Of a stretch of DNA of 64,000 bases, positions 26,974 through 36,766 are shown in pieces (within the stretch, counting starts at the first letter, position 1; each line of letters starts with the position of its first letter). Made by a program: the position numbers and the translations under genes. The stretch is from contig NZ_PDEP01000007.1 in NCBI RefSeq assembly GCF_002554705.1, forward strand, positions 170,767 to 234,766, given 5' to 3'. The notes beneath the pieces are model-generated. The model had not been told where the DNA came from and searched no databases. It saw nothing but the letters and a program-made list of their open reading frames with translations. The stretch comes from Longimonas halophila. GTDB lineage: Bacteria > Bacteroidota > Rhodothermia > Rhodothermales > Salinibacteraceae.

Positions 26974-28515
26974 ATGCCGTCTACCCAGTCTATGTCCCCG
27001 CTAACCACGGCCCCGTTTTCGGTGCGCCGCCAGCAGATCGAAGCGCTTCGGGACCAGTTTACCGGACGCACCACCTCGTATCCCCGGGCCGATGGCACCA
27101 TCGGCCCGCGCACCTACCTGGATAGCGCGGCCTCCAACCTGCGCTTTCGGGGCGCCGAGGCTGTCGTTGAGGATGCCATGCAGCACTATGCCAACACCCA
27201 CTCGCACCTGCACCATGGGGCGCGCATTATGACCGAGGCGTATGCGCAGGCTCACGATGCCGTACTGCAGTTTGTAGGGGCCCCCGACGACTACACCGCC
27301 ATTTTCTGCGGTACCGGCGTGACGGGCGGCCTCAACCGCATGGCACGCGTGCTCGCTGCACAGCATCCTGAGCGCGACGTGGCCATTACCACACTCATGG
27401 AGCACCATGCGAATGACCTCCCGCACCGCAAACATCTGCGCAAGGTGGTGCACGTCCCGCTTCAGGTGGATCCAGATGGCAATGCCGGACGCGTTGACAT
27501 GACCGCGCTCCGGGCGGCTATCCACGAGCATGGCGACCGGCTCAACTACGTAGCAGTGACTGCCGCCTCCAATGTCACGGGCATCGCAAATCCCGTACAT
27601 GCCATTGCCGAAGCCGCACACGACGTAGGTGCGCTCTGCGTCGTCGATGCGGCACAGTCGGCAGCCCACCGCCCCATCCGTATCACCGGCGACGCGCCCG
27701 GCGAGGCGCTTGATGTGATGTGTCTGAGCGGACACAAGATCTATGCGCCAGGCAGTCCGGGGTTGATTGTAGCGCGTAAGGCATTGTTTGATAACCATGA
27801 GCCCGAAGTGGTCGGCGGCGGCATCGTTGAGTTTGTGGATGCAAAGCGCTACGACGTGACCAGCGCGCTTCCCGACCGCGAGGAGGCTGGCACCCCAAAC
27901 CTGCCCGGATCGTTGCTCCTGGGCGCTACGCTGCGCATCCTACAACGCGTAGGCATGGATGCAATCGAGGCGGATGAGCAGGCGCTTACGCAGTACGCCA
28001 TGAGTGCGCTCAACGAAATCGACGGCCTTACCATCTATGGATCTCATCGGTTGGAGGTCGCCGAACGCATCGGCGTGATTACGCTGAACCTGCACGACCT
28101 GCCCCACGGGCTCGTCACGGCAGCGCTGAACGACTACTTCGGCATTGCTGTGCGCAACGAATGCTTCTGCGCGCAGCCATTTGTGCGCCAATTGCTGGGC
28201 ATTGCCGATGAGCAGGGCATTGCGCCCACGTCTTGCACGGACACCTGTGGCCCGCGCACCCAGCCGGGCATGGTGCGCCTCTCGTTTGGCCTCTACAACA
28301 CCCGCGCGGATGTCGACACCGCCGTCAAGGCCCTGCGCGACCTGGCCGCCCGCCCCGACTGGTACCGCGAGCGGTATCGCCCGGTTGATGACGGCAGTGG
28401 CGACTGGGTGCATACCACCTTCCAGGCACCCGCCAGCGATACCTTCGACCTGAATGCTGCCGCCGACCAGTGGCTGGCTGCCCATGCTCCGGTACCCGAC
28501 ACGGCCGATGCGTAG
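26974..28515 (+). CDS. Class V aminotransferase / cysteine desulfurase-like PLP enzyme
   Basis: 513 aa. Class V fold: YLDSAASNLRF, a substrate His in TLMEHHANDLPHR, the PLP Asp/Gln in VVDAAQSAAH, and the PLP Lys in LSGHKIYAPGSPG near residue 253. Compared with SufS it is about 100 residues longer and carries a Cys-rich segment, NECFCAQPFVRQLLG then TSCTDTCGP (residues 392-427), plus a C-terminal extension with WYRERYRP. It could be a desulfurase, selenocysteine lyase or another beta-eliminating enzyme; the extra cysteines may bind metal or sulfur. ATG 26974 chosen; an in-frame ATG seven codons later is possible. Confidence 0.8.
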   Translation: MPSTQSMSPLTTAPFSVRRQQIEALRDQFTGRTTSYPRADGTIGPRTYLDSAASNLRFRGAEAVVEDAMQHYANTHSHLHHGARIMTEAYAQAHDAVLQFVGAPDDYTAIFCGTGVTGGLNRMARVLAAQHPERDVAITTLMEHHANDLPHRKHLRKVVHVPLQVDPDGNAGRVDMTALRAAIHEHGDRLNYVAVTAASNVTGIANPVHAIAEAAHDVGALCVVDAAQSAAHRPIRITGDAPGEALDVMCLSGHKIYAPGSPGLIVARKALFDNHEPEVVGGGIVEFVDAKRYDVTSALPDREEAGTPNLPGSLLLGATLRILQRVGMDAIEADEQALTQYAMSALNEIDGLTIYGSHRLEVAERIGVITLNLHDLPHGLVTAALNDYFGIAVRNECFCAQPFVRQLLGIADEQGIAPTSCTDTCGPRTQPGMVRLSFGLYNTRADVDTAVKALRDLAARPDWYRERYRPVDDGSGDWVHTTFQAPASDTFDLNAAADQWLAAHAPVPDTADA

Positions 28516-28542
28516 TCCCCTTTTCTGCTCCCCGTGCTTTCC

Positions 28543-29274
28543 ATGAACACGTTGCTCGCCCTCGAAACCGCCGACACCGCCTGTGGCGTGGCGGTCTGGC
28601 ATAACGACGCCTGCCGTGCTGCTGCGCACATCCACCGCCCGCGTGTGCATGCCGCCCGCCTGACGCCCCTCATTCAAGAAACGCTGGCCCATGCTGACAT
28701 GTCAGCGGGTCAGGTGGATGCGGTGGCTGTATCGGCTGGGCCGGGGTCGTATACCGGACTCCGGATTGGCATGAGTACGGCCAAGGGCTTCGCAATGGCG
28801 CGCACCCTACCGCTCATTCCAGTGCCCACCCTCGAAGCCGCCGCGTATGCCCTTGCACCGTGGGCATCTCCCGGCGACCTCGTGGTACCCACGATCGATG
28901 CGCGCCGCAACGACGTGTTTGCCGCCGCCTATCTGCGTACCGATGAAAGCTGGTCGCCGCTCGTAGACGCAGGTCCGTACGACATCTCGACCCTCGCCGA
29001 TGCGGTGTGGGACGCCACCACAGGCAAAGGCGTCATCTGGTGCACCGGCCCTGGTGCCGAGAAGGCTGCCACGCCACTTCGCAATCACGATGCCGCACAG
29101 CCGGTTGCATCCAAGATCCGTGTTGTACCGGCTTCACACCGGGCCCTTTCCGCCCGGCATGTAGCTCAACGCGGATGGACCCTTGCACATGAAGGCGTCC
29201 GTGCCGATCCGCGCACGGTGGAACCGGCGTATCTGAAAGCCTTTCACGGCACACCATCCGCTAAATCGGTATAA
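28543..29274 (+). CDS. tsaB: tRNA t6A37 biosynthesis protein TsaB
   Basis: 243 aa from ATG 28543 (MNTLLALETAD). ASKHA-fold protein with the TsaB motif VDAVAVSAGPGSYTGLRIGMSTAKGFA near residue 60 and DARRNDVFAA near 125. It has no metal-binding His pair, as expected: TsaB scaffolds TsaD and TsaE in making N6-threonylcarbamoyladenosine on ANN-decoding tRNAs. It starts 27 bases after the aminotransferase gene, so the two are probably cotranscribed. The partners tsaD and tsaE are not in the window. Confidence 0.93.
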   Translation: MNTLLALETADTACGVAVWHNDACRAAAHIHRPRVHAARLTPLIQETLAHADMSAGQVDAVAVSAGPGSYTGLRIGMSTAKGFAMARTLPLIPVPTLEAAAYALAPWASPGDLVVPTIDARRNDVFAAAYLRTDESWSPLVDAGPYDISTLADAVWDATTGKGVIWCTGPGAEKAATPLRNHDAAQPVASKIRVVPASHRALSARHVAQRGWTLAHEGVRADPRTVEPAYLKAFHGTPSAKSV

Positions 29275-29336
29275 ATCCAGGCCCGTGCGGTAGACAGCGT
29301 CCGTCGTAGGTTGTATACTGCTCCCAAAGCCTGTTT

Positions 29337-29558
29337 GGGTTTTAGTTTGAAGGCGAGAGCGAGCGCCGGTGGCGCGAAACGAGAACCACGATCGAGGTTC
29401 GTAGCACCAGAGGCATGACTTAAAGGCCCCCGGGGCTACGGGACGAGGTCGAGGATTCGTTGCAGCCCAGCGGAGCCGCTTGCAGCGCCCCGATACCGAC
29501 AGCCGTCGGTAGAGGAAGTACTCCTGGGGTGCCCAAAATAAGATATCAAAACAGGCTT
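29337..29558 (+). mobile_element. MITE copy A, expanded (222 bp), between tsaB and accD
   Basis: Ends AAGCCTGTTTGGGTTTTAG (left) and, on the minus strand, AAGCCTGTTTTGATATCTTA (right) match the 161-bp copies at 36767 and 50576. Internal landmarks GGCGAGAGCGAGC, GAGGTTCGTAGC, GGGGCTACGGG and CAGCCCAG are shared. It is 61 bp longer because of insertions within the central palindrome and near the right end. Flanking triplets are CCA and TCA, an imperfect 3-bp target duplication. No protein is encoded. Confidence 0.8.
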
Positions 29559-29592
29559 TCAACTTGTGTTCACTCATTGACTCTCTGTTGGC

Positions 29593-30447
29593 ATGGCGTG
29601 GTTTCACCGCAAGAAAGCAGGCATTCTTACAAAGCGCGACGACCAGAACGAAGTGCCCGAAGGGCAATGGGTGAAGTGCCCCAAGACGGATGAGATCGTA
29701 AACCGCCGTGAGGTCGAAGACAACCTGCTGGTCTTTCCGGGGTCTGGCTATCACTTCGGGATGAGCAGCCATCGCTACTTCGACCTGCTCTTCGACGACG
29801 ACTCGTTCACCTTTCACGACACAGACCTGTACTCCACCGACGTTCTCGACTTTGAAGACCGCAAGCCGTACTCGCAACGGTTGGAGGACGCGCAGAAAAA
29901 GACCTCTCAGAACGAAGCTGTACAGTCTGCTACAGGTCCGGTGGGTGGACACATGACCTCCATCGCTGCTATGGACTTCTCGTTTATCGGCGGCTCGATG
30001 GGGTCGGTGGTTGGCGAGATTATTGCACGAGCAATCAAACGGGCGTACACCAACGGCTACCCGCTTATCACGATTACACAGAGCGGCGGAGCCCGCATGA
30101 TGGAGGGCGCACTCAGTCTCATGCAGATGGCGAAGACCAGCGCTCATCTTACACGATTGGAAGACGCGGGCCTCCCCTTCATCTCAATTCTTACCCACCC
30201 GACCACGGGCGGCGTGACGGCGTCGTTTGCCATGCTTGGCGACATTCACATTGCTGAGCCTGAGGCACTTATTGGCTTCGCAGGGCCTCGCGTCATCCGT
30301 GAAACCATCGGCTCCGATCTCCCCGAGGGCTTTCAGCGCTCCGAGTTTTTGCTGGAGCATGGCTTTGTAGATATGGTCGTGGATCGCCGACAACTGCAGC
30401 GACGCATCATTACGCTGCTGGATCTGCTTATGGAAGACAACGCGTAG
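29593..30447 (+). CDS. accD: Acetyl-CoA carboxylase carboxyltransferase subunit beta
   Basis: 284 aa, usual AccD length. The crotonase-fold core is clear: FIGGSMGSVVGEIIARA, ITQSGGARMMEGALSLMQM (oxyanion Gly-Gly), HPTTGGVTASFAMLGD and GFAGPRVIRETI. It works with AccA to carboxylate acetyl-CoA to malonyl-CoA. The N-terminal zinc ribbon is degraded: the usual CPxC...CPxC reads CPKT near residue 29 and FPGSG near residue 49, so three of four cysteines are missing although spacing is kept. A MITE fills most of the spacer upstream. AccA is not in the window. Confidence 0.94.
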   Translation: MAWFHRKKAGILTKRDDQNEVPEGQWVKCPKTDEIVNRREVEDNLLVFPGSGYHFGMSSHRYFDLLFDDDSFTFHDTDLYSTDVLDFEDRKPYSQRLEDAQKKTSQNEAVQSATGPVGGHMTSIAAMDFSFIGGSMGSVVGEIIARAIKRAYTNGYPLITITQSGGARMMEGALSLMQMAKTSAHLTRLEDAGLPFISILTHPTTGGVTASFAMLGDIHIAEPEALIGFAGPRVIRETIGSDLPEGFQRSEFLLEHGFVDMVVDRRQLQRRIITLLDLLMEDNA

Positions 30448-30478
30448 CGCTCGCAAACGTGCGGGCCCACTTCAGGCG

Positions 30479-30709
30479 TTACGAGGGGCGTCTCTGCGAA
30501 CGCCGGGCGGTGTCAACCACAACAGCCGAGAGCGGCACGGTGGCCGAATCGCCCTGAGCAGGTGGTGGGGACGGGTCGTCGTTATTTGGCGGCGGATTGC
30601 CGCCTGTGTCTGTCCCACTGGACCCGTCTTCGCCCATGCTGAGCAGTACAGGCGCCAGAATGCACGCCAGAACCAGTGTGGGAATCACGACAAAGGCCAG
30701 AACCGTCAT
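30479..30709 (-). CDS. Small membrane-anchored Pro-rich protein
   Basis: 76 aa from ATG 30709. One N-terminal hydrophobic segment (VLAFVVIPTLVLACILAPVLL) could be a signal anchor, followed by a Gly/Asn/Asp/Pro-rich linker (GGNPPPNNDDPSPPPAQG) and a short basic C-terminus. The only Cys is within the hydrophobic stretch and is not a convincing lipobox. Convergent with accD, 31 bases apart. No family recognised. Confidence 0.45.
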   Translation of the reverse strand: MTVLAFVVIPTLVLACILAPVLLSMGEDGSSGTDTGGNPPPNNDDPSPPPAQGDSATVPLSAVVVDTARRSQRRPS

Positions 30710-30855
30710 AGCAGAGTACCGCCGCTTTTTGCATGAGCGTTAACGCTAAATAATGCACATGCATCGGTACGTTTTGCGGTGTGCTCCGTTCGAGGGTCTC
30801 ATAGCCTCGTTCTACATTGTTACGACCTTCGTTTCCGCTTCCTCAATCTTCTGCT

Positions 30856-31350
30856 ATGTCTTCGTCTACACCATCGCCATCGTCACCCACCGAATGGGTC
30901 GAGCAAGCCGCTGAGCACACCGAGGCGGCGCTTGAATACATGCGTCAGTTTGGGGTAGAGCCTGAGGGGCATATTCGCCCGTTTCTGCCGCCTGATACGC
31001 GTCAGGACCACATTGACCGCATCCCATACACTCATGACGTGCGCCAGCGCGTCGTCTATAAAACCGAGCCTGGCGAGTTCTCGGCGCGCTGTCCGTTCTC
31101 GGGTCTGCCTGACTTTGGTACGGTGGAAGTCACGTACGTACCCGGCGATTGGATTCTGGAGCTCAAGAGCCTCAAATACTACTTTATGTCGTGGCGTGAT
31201 ATCGGCGCTGCTCAGGAGGACATTACCGCCCTGCTCTTCGAAGACCTGATGGCTGAGCTTGAGAATCCAGCACGTCTTACTATTACAACCGAGTACAATG
31301 TGCGGGGTGGCATTAACACCACCTGTACGGTAGACAGCACTAATCAGTAA
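30856..31350 (+). CDS. queF: 7-cyano-7-deazaguanine (preQ0) reductase, type I
   Basis: 164 aa from ATG 30856, matching the unimodular T-fold QueF. The catalytic Cys is in SARCPFSGLPDFGTVEV near residue 79, with the conserved Asp seven residues later, and the NADPH motif is ELKSLKYYFMSWRD near residue 103. It reduces preQ0 to preQ1 with two NADPH on the route to queuosine in tRNA. No other queuosine gene is nearby. A strong terminator follows 43 bases after the stop codon. Confidence 0.95.
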   Translation: MSSSTPSPSSPTEWVEQAAEHTEAALEYMRQFGVEPEGHIRPFLPPDTRQDHIDRIPYTHDVRQRVVYKTEPGEFSARCPFSGLPDFGTVEVTYVPGDWILELKSLKYYFMSWRDIGAAQEDITALLFEDLMAELENPARLTITTEYNVRGGINTTCTVDSTNQ

Positions 31351-31393
31351 CGGGCACGCCTTCTGTGCTTCTCCAGTACGTCTTCCAAATAGC

Positions 31394-31432
31394 AAAAGCG
31401 CCGCCCAGCATGTTGCTGGACGGCGCTTTTTC
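31394..31432 (+). terminator. Rho-independent terminator after queF
   Basis: AAAAGCGCCG-C-CCAGCA and TGCTGG-A-CGGCGCTTTT form a 16-bp stem with one internal mismatch and a 3-nt loop, ending in TTTTTC. The A-rich upstream arm lets it also work on the minus strand. Confidence 0.9.
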
Positions 31433-31448
31433 GTATGTTAAACCCTAC

Positions 31449-32448
31449 ATGCGAATCAAGGGTTGAGAGCAAGGATCAGCATTGCTGCGGTGAGCCGACC
31501 GAACACATGCACGAGCAATCCTCGGTACGAACGGACTTTTGAAGCACACTGAATCTCTGTTTTCTCGTCGATCCAGCTGAAAAGCGACTCAATCGGCTGC
31601 CGAAGACGACTTACGGCCTCCGAATAGAGCGTATCTGCCGCCGAAAGCGTCTTTTGCCCCTTCTCTTTCTTGATCGGAGTCAGCAGGGCAAGGTTTTGGT
31701 CCTCAGCAAGTCGCTCTTTCAGCGGGCCATCGCAGTAGGCCTTGTCCCCGCAGAGCACGCCGCCTTCAATGGCTGGCAGCACAAGACGAGCGGCCTGGAG
31801 GTCGTTTTTGCTGCCCGGCGTCAGTCCCACCCGATCGAGAAGCGGAAGCGTATCGCTCCGCTTCTCGGCAATGACATGGAGCTTTACGCCGTGATAAAAC
31901 GTGTCCTTTGAGGAGCAGTACCCCACGTCGGCGATCTGCTCAGAGGCCACCGTCGCTTGCGAAGCTCGCTGTCCTTTCGCCATCATAATCGGCATCGAAT
32001 CGGCAATACGGAGCATGATCGCCCGAGTCTCTTCACTGTCGATGTGCTCCAGCGCTCGTTCGACAAGTGGGGGAAATACGGCATTCAGCCGGTTCAGCCG
32101 GTTCAGCCGCCGATTATAGCTCTGATAGGACGGTAGATCCGGAAACCAATCCGAAAAGTGATCATCCACGTATTCGTATATCCCGTTGACGGTCGTTCTC
32201 TTTTTGAACAGCCCGAACAGATAGATGGTCAGTACCTCTTTGTCGGTAAAGTCCGGATCGTTGTTGTTGCTCTGCCGCTGGGCGATAGCGGCGAGACGAC
32301 CTTGGTAGTGTCGGCAGATGAACAGGTAGATCCGAACGAGCGTATAGTGGACGTCCATGTCGCCAAGGGCGGTTTATGAGAGAGATGTTGGTGCATCTTC
32401 TTTCAAGCCGCCTGCGGCGACATGGTTTTTTCTACCCCTGATTGGCAT
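31449..32448 (-). mobile_element. Complete IS982-family insertion sequence, 1000 bp
   Basis: Imperfect terminal repeats ATGCGAATCAAGGGTTGA (31449-31466) and, on the minus strand from 32448, ATGCCAATCAGGGGTAGA bracket one transposase gene. The element is flanked by the direct repeat CCTAC (31444-31448 and 32449-32453), a 5-bp target duplication. It landed between convergent queF and tonB without disrupting either. The transposase stop codon lies inside the terminal repeat. Related sequence recurs at 63875. Confidence 0.88.
31456..32358 (-). CDS. IS982-family DDE transposase
   Basis: 300 aa, the normal length, apparently intact. MDVHYTLVRIYLFICRHY at the start, FTDKEVLTIYLFG, then IADSMPIMM (first Asp, near residue 118), GVLCGDKAYCDG (second Asp, near 195) and RQPIESLFSWIDEKT (Glu, near 255) give the DDE catalytic triad; the end VHVFGRLTAAMLILALNP is typical of the family. 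It cuts and rejoins the element at its ends. The intact frame and matching target duplication suggest a recent insertion. Confidence 0.92.
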   Translation of the reverse strand: MDVHYTLVRIYLFICRHYQGRLAAIAQRQSNNNDPDFTDKEVLTIYLFGLFKKRTTVNGIYEYVDDHFSDWFPDLPSYQSYNRRLNRLNRLNAVFPPLVERALEHIDSEETRAIMLRIADSMPIMMAKGQRASQATVASEQIADVGYCSSKDTFYHGVKLHVIAEKRSDTLPLLDRVGLTPGSKNDLQAARLVLPAIEGGVLCGDKAYCDGPLKERLAEDQNLALLTPIKKEKGQKTLSAADTLYSEAVSRLRQPIESLFSWIDEKTEIQCASKVRSYRGLLVHVFGRLTAAMLILALNP

Positions 32449-32473
32449 CCTACAAGTTCAGCGTTCGAGCTGG

Positions 32474-33130
32474 TTAGTTCAGCTCAAACATGACCGGCAG
32501 TGACATCTGCACACGCACAGCACGGTTGCGCTGTTTACCCGGCGTGAACTTCATCTGACTCACAACACGGATGGCTTCCTCGGCCAGCGAGCTGTGGGGC
32601 GAGGTCAGGGCCCGCGGATTCGTCACGTTGCCCTCTTCATCCACCACAAACTGCACAACAACGCGGCCTTCAATGCCAGCGCGGCGGGCAAAGTCGGGGT
32701 ACTCCAACTCGTCGTAGAGCGCTTCCATTCCCCCCTGAAGTTCGGGGCTCTCCTCAACAGCCACAAAGATCTCTTGCTCTTCTTCCTCTTCTTCTTCGGG
32801 GGCAGGAGGCGGTCCGGTATCGAGCGACTCTTCAAGATCAAGGCTCGAATCCCAGTCAATGTCCTGGTCTTCGATCACTTCATCATCGGGCACCTCACGC
32901 GGAACGGGAGGACGCGGGGGCGGCGGCGGCGTGGTCTCTTGCTCGGTCTGCTGGATTTCTTCCATCTCAACCACATCCTGCTCTTCGAGCTGGACCTGGA
33001 AGTCGCCGCGCGAGTCGTAGCTTACGTTGAATGCGGTAAGCAAGATAACCAGTGCCAGCACCATCCCTACCTGAACGTAGAGCATGTAGTCGCGCCGTAG
33101 GTCTGCACCGGGCTTTTTGCGGGAAGCCAT
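32474..33130 (-). CDS. Energy transducer TonB family protein
   Basis: 218 aa. A cytoplasmic tail, one membrane anchor (VQVGMVLALVILLTAFNV, near residue 20), an acidic and Pro-rich periplasmic spacer (TPPPPPRPPVPREVPDDE; EEEEEEEQE) and a C-terminal TonB domain with YPDFARRAGIEGRVVVQFVVDEEGNV and the end VQMSLPVMFELN. It couples the ExbB/ExbD proton-motive motor to TonB-dependent outer-membrane transporters. The spacer is more acidic than usual, as in halophiles. ExbB, ExbD and receptors are not nearby. The IS982 element ends 25 bases after its stop codon. Confidence 0.92.
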   Translation of the reverse strand: MASRKKPGADLRRDYMLYVQVGMVLALVILLTAFNVSYDSRGDFQVQLEEQDVVEMEEIQQTEQETTPPPPPRPPVPREVPDDEVIEDQDIDWDSSLDLEESLDTGPPPAPEEEEEEEQEIFVAVEESPELQGGMEALYDELEYPDFARRAGIEGRVVVQFVVDEEGNVTNPRALTSPHSSLAEEAIRVVSQMKFTPGKQRNRAVRVQMSLPVMFELN

Positions 33131-33407
33131 AAGAGTCTGTGCGTGTTCGACAATAAAAATAAAAGGGATGAACAGCGGAGGGCAGATGCCCTATGATATC
33201 TTCATGTAGAGGCTACGAACTTGTATTCTTGATGTTTCGGTGGCTCTGCCATAACGGATCCACTCGTACAATAGAGACTGCCTCTTGATTATGGTTATAG
33301 AACACGCATCGGTTGCCAGCAACTTGCATCGGCATCTCTCGTAAAGATCGACGCACTTGCACGTTACCCGCTCTGCATCGCGCGTCACCCTGACCACCTT
33401 ATATGCC

Positions 33408-34700
33408 ATGTCCGATTCATCGCGCACCACGCTGGTTGACACGCTGAAGCGCCTCGATCAGCATCTCGACAAACTGCCGGGCTCGCTCACCGGGCGTGTA
33501 CGAAAGCACCTTACGGAACTGCGTACGCTGCTTCTGGAAAAGCGCCCGGCGCGCCTTGCACTGGTCGGACGCCGAGGCAGTGGGAAATCGTCGCTGATCA
33601 ACGCCTTGTTCGGAGAAGAAGTAGCCGCTGTGGGGCACGAAACGTCCCAGACCGGCGCGGCGCAATGGTATACGTACGAAAGCGACCTGGGAGCGCTGGA
33701 GATTCTCGACACCCGCGGCTTACAGGAGGGCTCCAATCCTGCCGAAGACGACACTGCCGACAGCCCCGAAGCTTCTATCCAGGCGGCCCTTTCCGACACC
33801 GCGCCCGATGTGCTGCTCTTCCTCATCAAAGCGCAAGAGGTGGATGCAGCGATTAATGGCGACCTGGAGGCGCTCTCATCCATTGCAACTCGCGTTAAAC
33901 AGATGCATGGTCACCGCCCGCCGATCGTGGGCGTAGTGACCCACTGCGACCTGCTCGAACCGCAGTATGTGCGTCTGCATCAGCCCGAAGACGAAGATTC
34001 TGCCGAACTTCAGGAAAAACAGGAACGGGTGGAGGCCGTGCAGTCGCATCTCACCAACAAAATAGATTCCTATCCGGCGCTTGCCGATGCTGTGGTGCGC
34101 ACCTTTGGCGTGGCGCTCTACCAGTCGTGGGATGCACAGGGCCGCCGCCGGGCCGATGCGCGCTGGCAGGTGGAAGCGCTCGTGGAGTACCTGCTCACCC
34201 AGCTTCCCGACGAGGCCCAGGTCGAGTTTGCCCGCCTCTCGCGGATGCAGGCGCTACAGAAGCTCATTGCCAATCGCCTCACGCAGAGTACCGCTATGGT
34301 GTGCGCCGGCATCGCGGCCACGCCCACGCCACTCGCCGACATTGCCCCCATCACCACCGCGCAGGTGCTCCTGGTCATGGCCATCGGCTATCTGGGCGGA
34401 CGCCGCATGGATCTGGAGGCTGCCCGCGAGTTTCTGGCGGCGGCCGGCGTCAACGTAGGTGCGGGATTCGTACTGCGCGAGGCGGCCCGTGCGCTCGTGC
34501 AGGTTGTCCCCGGCTTCGGACAGGCGGTCTCGGCCAGCGTGGCGTATGCGGGCACGTATGCAGTAGGCACCGCCGCCACGTCGTACTTCTTGCGTGGCCA
34601 GACGGATGACCTGGAGGCGCAATTCCAGGAGGCGTTTGAGGAGGGACGCAAGGCGGCGCCCGATGATCTGACAGCCCATCCCAACCCCGAATCTGCCTGA
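33408..34700 (+). CDS. Membrane-associated GTPase (Era/EngA-like G domain plus hydrophobic C-terminus)
   Basis: 430 aa from ATG 33408. G1 GRRGSGKSSLIN near residue 52, a switch Thr in ETSQTG, G3 DTRG near 97 and G4 THCD near 185 define a P-loop GTPase. After the G domain a helical region is followed by hydrophobic stretches (TTAQVLLVMAIGYLGG; VVPGFGQAVSASVAYAGTYAVGTAATSYF) resembling DUF697-type C-terminal domains of YcjF/YcjX-like proteins. It may act on the inner membrane, perhaps in stress or envelope homeostasis; function unknown. Divergent from tonB. Confidence 0.8.
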   Translation: MSDSSRTTLVDTLKRLDQHLDKLPGSLTGRVRKHLTELRTLLLEKRPARLALVGRRGSGKSSLINALFGEEVAAVGHETSQTGAAQWYTYESDLGALEILDTRGLQEGSNPAEDDTADSPEASIQAALSDTAPDVLLFLIKAQEVDAAINGDLEALSSIATRVKQMHGHRPPIVGVVTHCDLLEPQYVRLHQPEDEDSAELQEKQERVEAVQSHLTNKIDSYPALADAVVRTFGVALYQSWDAQGRRRADARWQVEALVEYLLTQLPDEAQVEFARLSRMQALQKLIANRLTQSTAMVCAGIAATPTPLADIAPITTAQVLLVMAIGYLGGRRMDLEAAREFLAAAGVNVGAGFVLREAARALVQVVPGFGQAVSASVAYAGTYAVGTAATSYFLRGQTDDLEAQFQEAFEEGRKAAPDDLTAHPNPESA

Positions 34701-34730
34701 TTGCGAGGCCGCGCGGCTGTTGCATCTCCC

Positions 34731-35363
34731 CTACGCTGATTGCGCGGACGACTGTGTTTTCGCAAAGTAGACAAACGCCACGAAATCGTAGAGGGTGTGC
34801 ACCAGCACCGGCACCAAGAGCCCGCCGGTGTACCAGTAGAGTCCGCCGAGGTACGCGCCCATGATCGTGGCAATGATCGCATACGCTGGAGTGATCCAGT
34901 GGCAGAGTCCGAATACGATGCTGGCCACCACAAGTGCGCTCCACGGCTCCCAGAGCATCGCGAGTTCGGCCTGCAAGACGCCGCGAAAGAGCAGTTCCTC
35001 GCCCACGCCCGCAGCAATAGCCAGCAGCGCCATGCCAGGCAGTCCGCCATAACGCAGCAGCGGGGCCAAGAACGAACGCACGTGTTCTTCTATCTCCTGC
35101 ATCCAGGGGGCCTCCACGCGCACCATGAGCAGAAGCGCAGCGATGAGCGGAAGCGTGGCCCCGATGCTCATGCCCAATGCATCCACCGACCACCCGATGT
35201 CTCCCAGCAACGGCGGCTCTCGCCATGCCGCCCACGCAATGGCAGTCAGCGCCAGCATCACCTCAAAGAGCAGCCCAGTAATGAAGAGCTGTTTACCCGC
35301 AAATTCTGATTCCTCATGCTCTGGTGGCGCGCTGTCTGACTCAGATCGACTTGTGGCATCCAT
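34731..35363 (-). CDS. CPBP-family intramembrane metalloprotease
   Basis: 210 aa from ATG 35363 (another in-frame ATG at 35393). Six to seven predicted helices. The three CPBP/Abi motifs are present: GVGEELLFRGVLQAEL (EE...R), FGLCHWITPAY (H) and VHTLYDFVAF (HxxxD). Relatives are the type II CAAX endopeptidase Rce1 and bacteriocin-immunity proteins; they cleave or bind membrane substrates. Convergent with the GTPase gene, 30 bases apart. Substrate unknown. Confidence 0.88.
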   Translation of the reverse strand: MDATSRSESDSAPPEHEESEFAGKQLFITGLLFEVMLALTAIAWAAWREPPLLGDIGWSVDALGMSIGATLPLIAALLLMVRVEAPWMQEIEEHVRSFLAPLLRYGGLPGMALLAIAAGVGEELLFRGVLQAELAMLWEPWSALVVASIVFGLCHWITPAYAIIATIMGAYLGGLYWYTGGLLVPVLVHTLYDFVAFVYFAKTQSSAQSA

Positions 35364-35462
35364 ACTTATGTGGCCTGATGTGAAAGAGAGCATTTTTTGT
35401 ACGGATACACACGGCGTGGGGTCTGTGCGGGCTGTGGTGGAAATGCAGGTATCTTGTACATC

Positions 35463-35498
35463 AAAAAAACGCCCCGACTCGCAGTGAGCCGAGGCGTT
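35463..35498 (-). terminator. Rho-independent terminator of the fadNA operon
   Basis: On the minus strand AACGCCTCGGCTC pairs with GAGTCGGGGCGTT (13 bp, G-U allowed) around loop ACTGC and is followed by seven U residues. It lies 33 bases after the fadA stop codon. Confidence 0.88.
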
Positions 35499-35530
35499 CT
35501 TTCATACATGAGCTGGGTGCAGAAAAATCG

Positions 35531-36721
<1,191 letters not shown>

Positions 36722-36766
36722 AGTTGAATTCGTTGGATTTGTTAAGGGATGCGAGCAGGCGTCTTA

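Noticed and set aside
31449..32448. IS982 element as the source of transposase for the MITEs
   Set aside because: Terminal sequences (ATGCGAATCA versus GARYCTGTTT) and target duplication lengths (5 versus 3 bp) differ.
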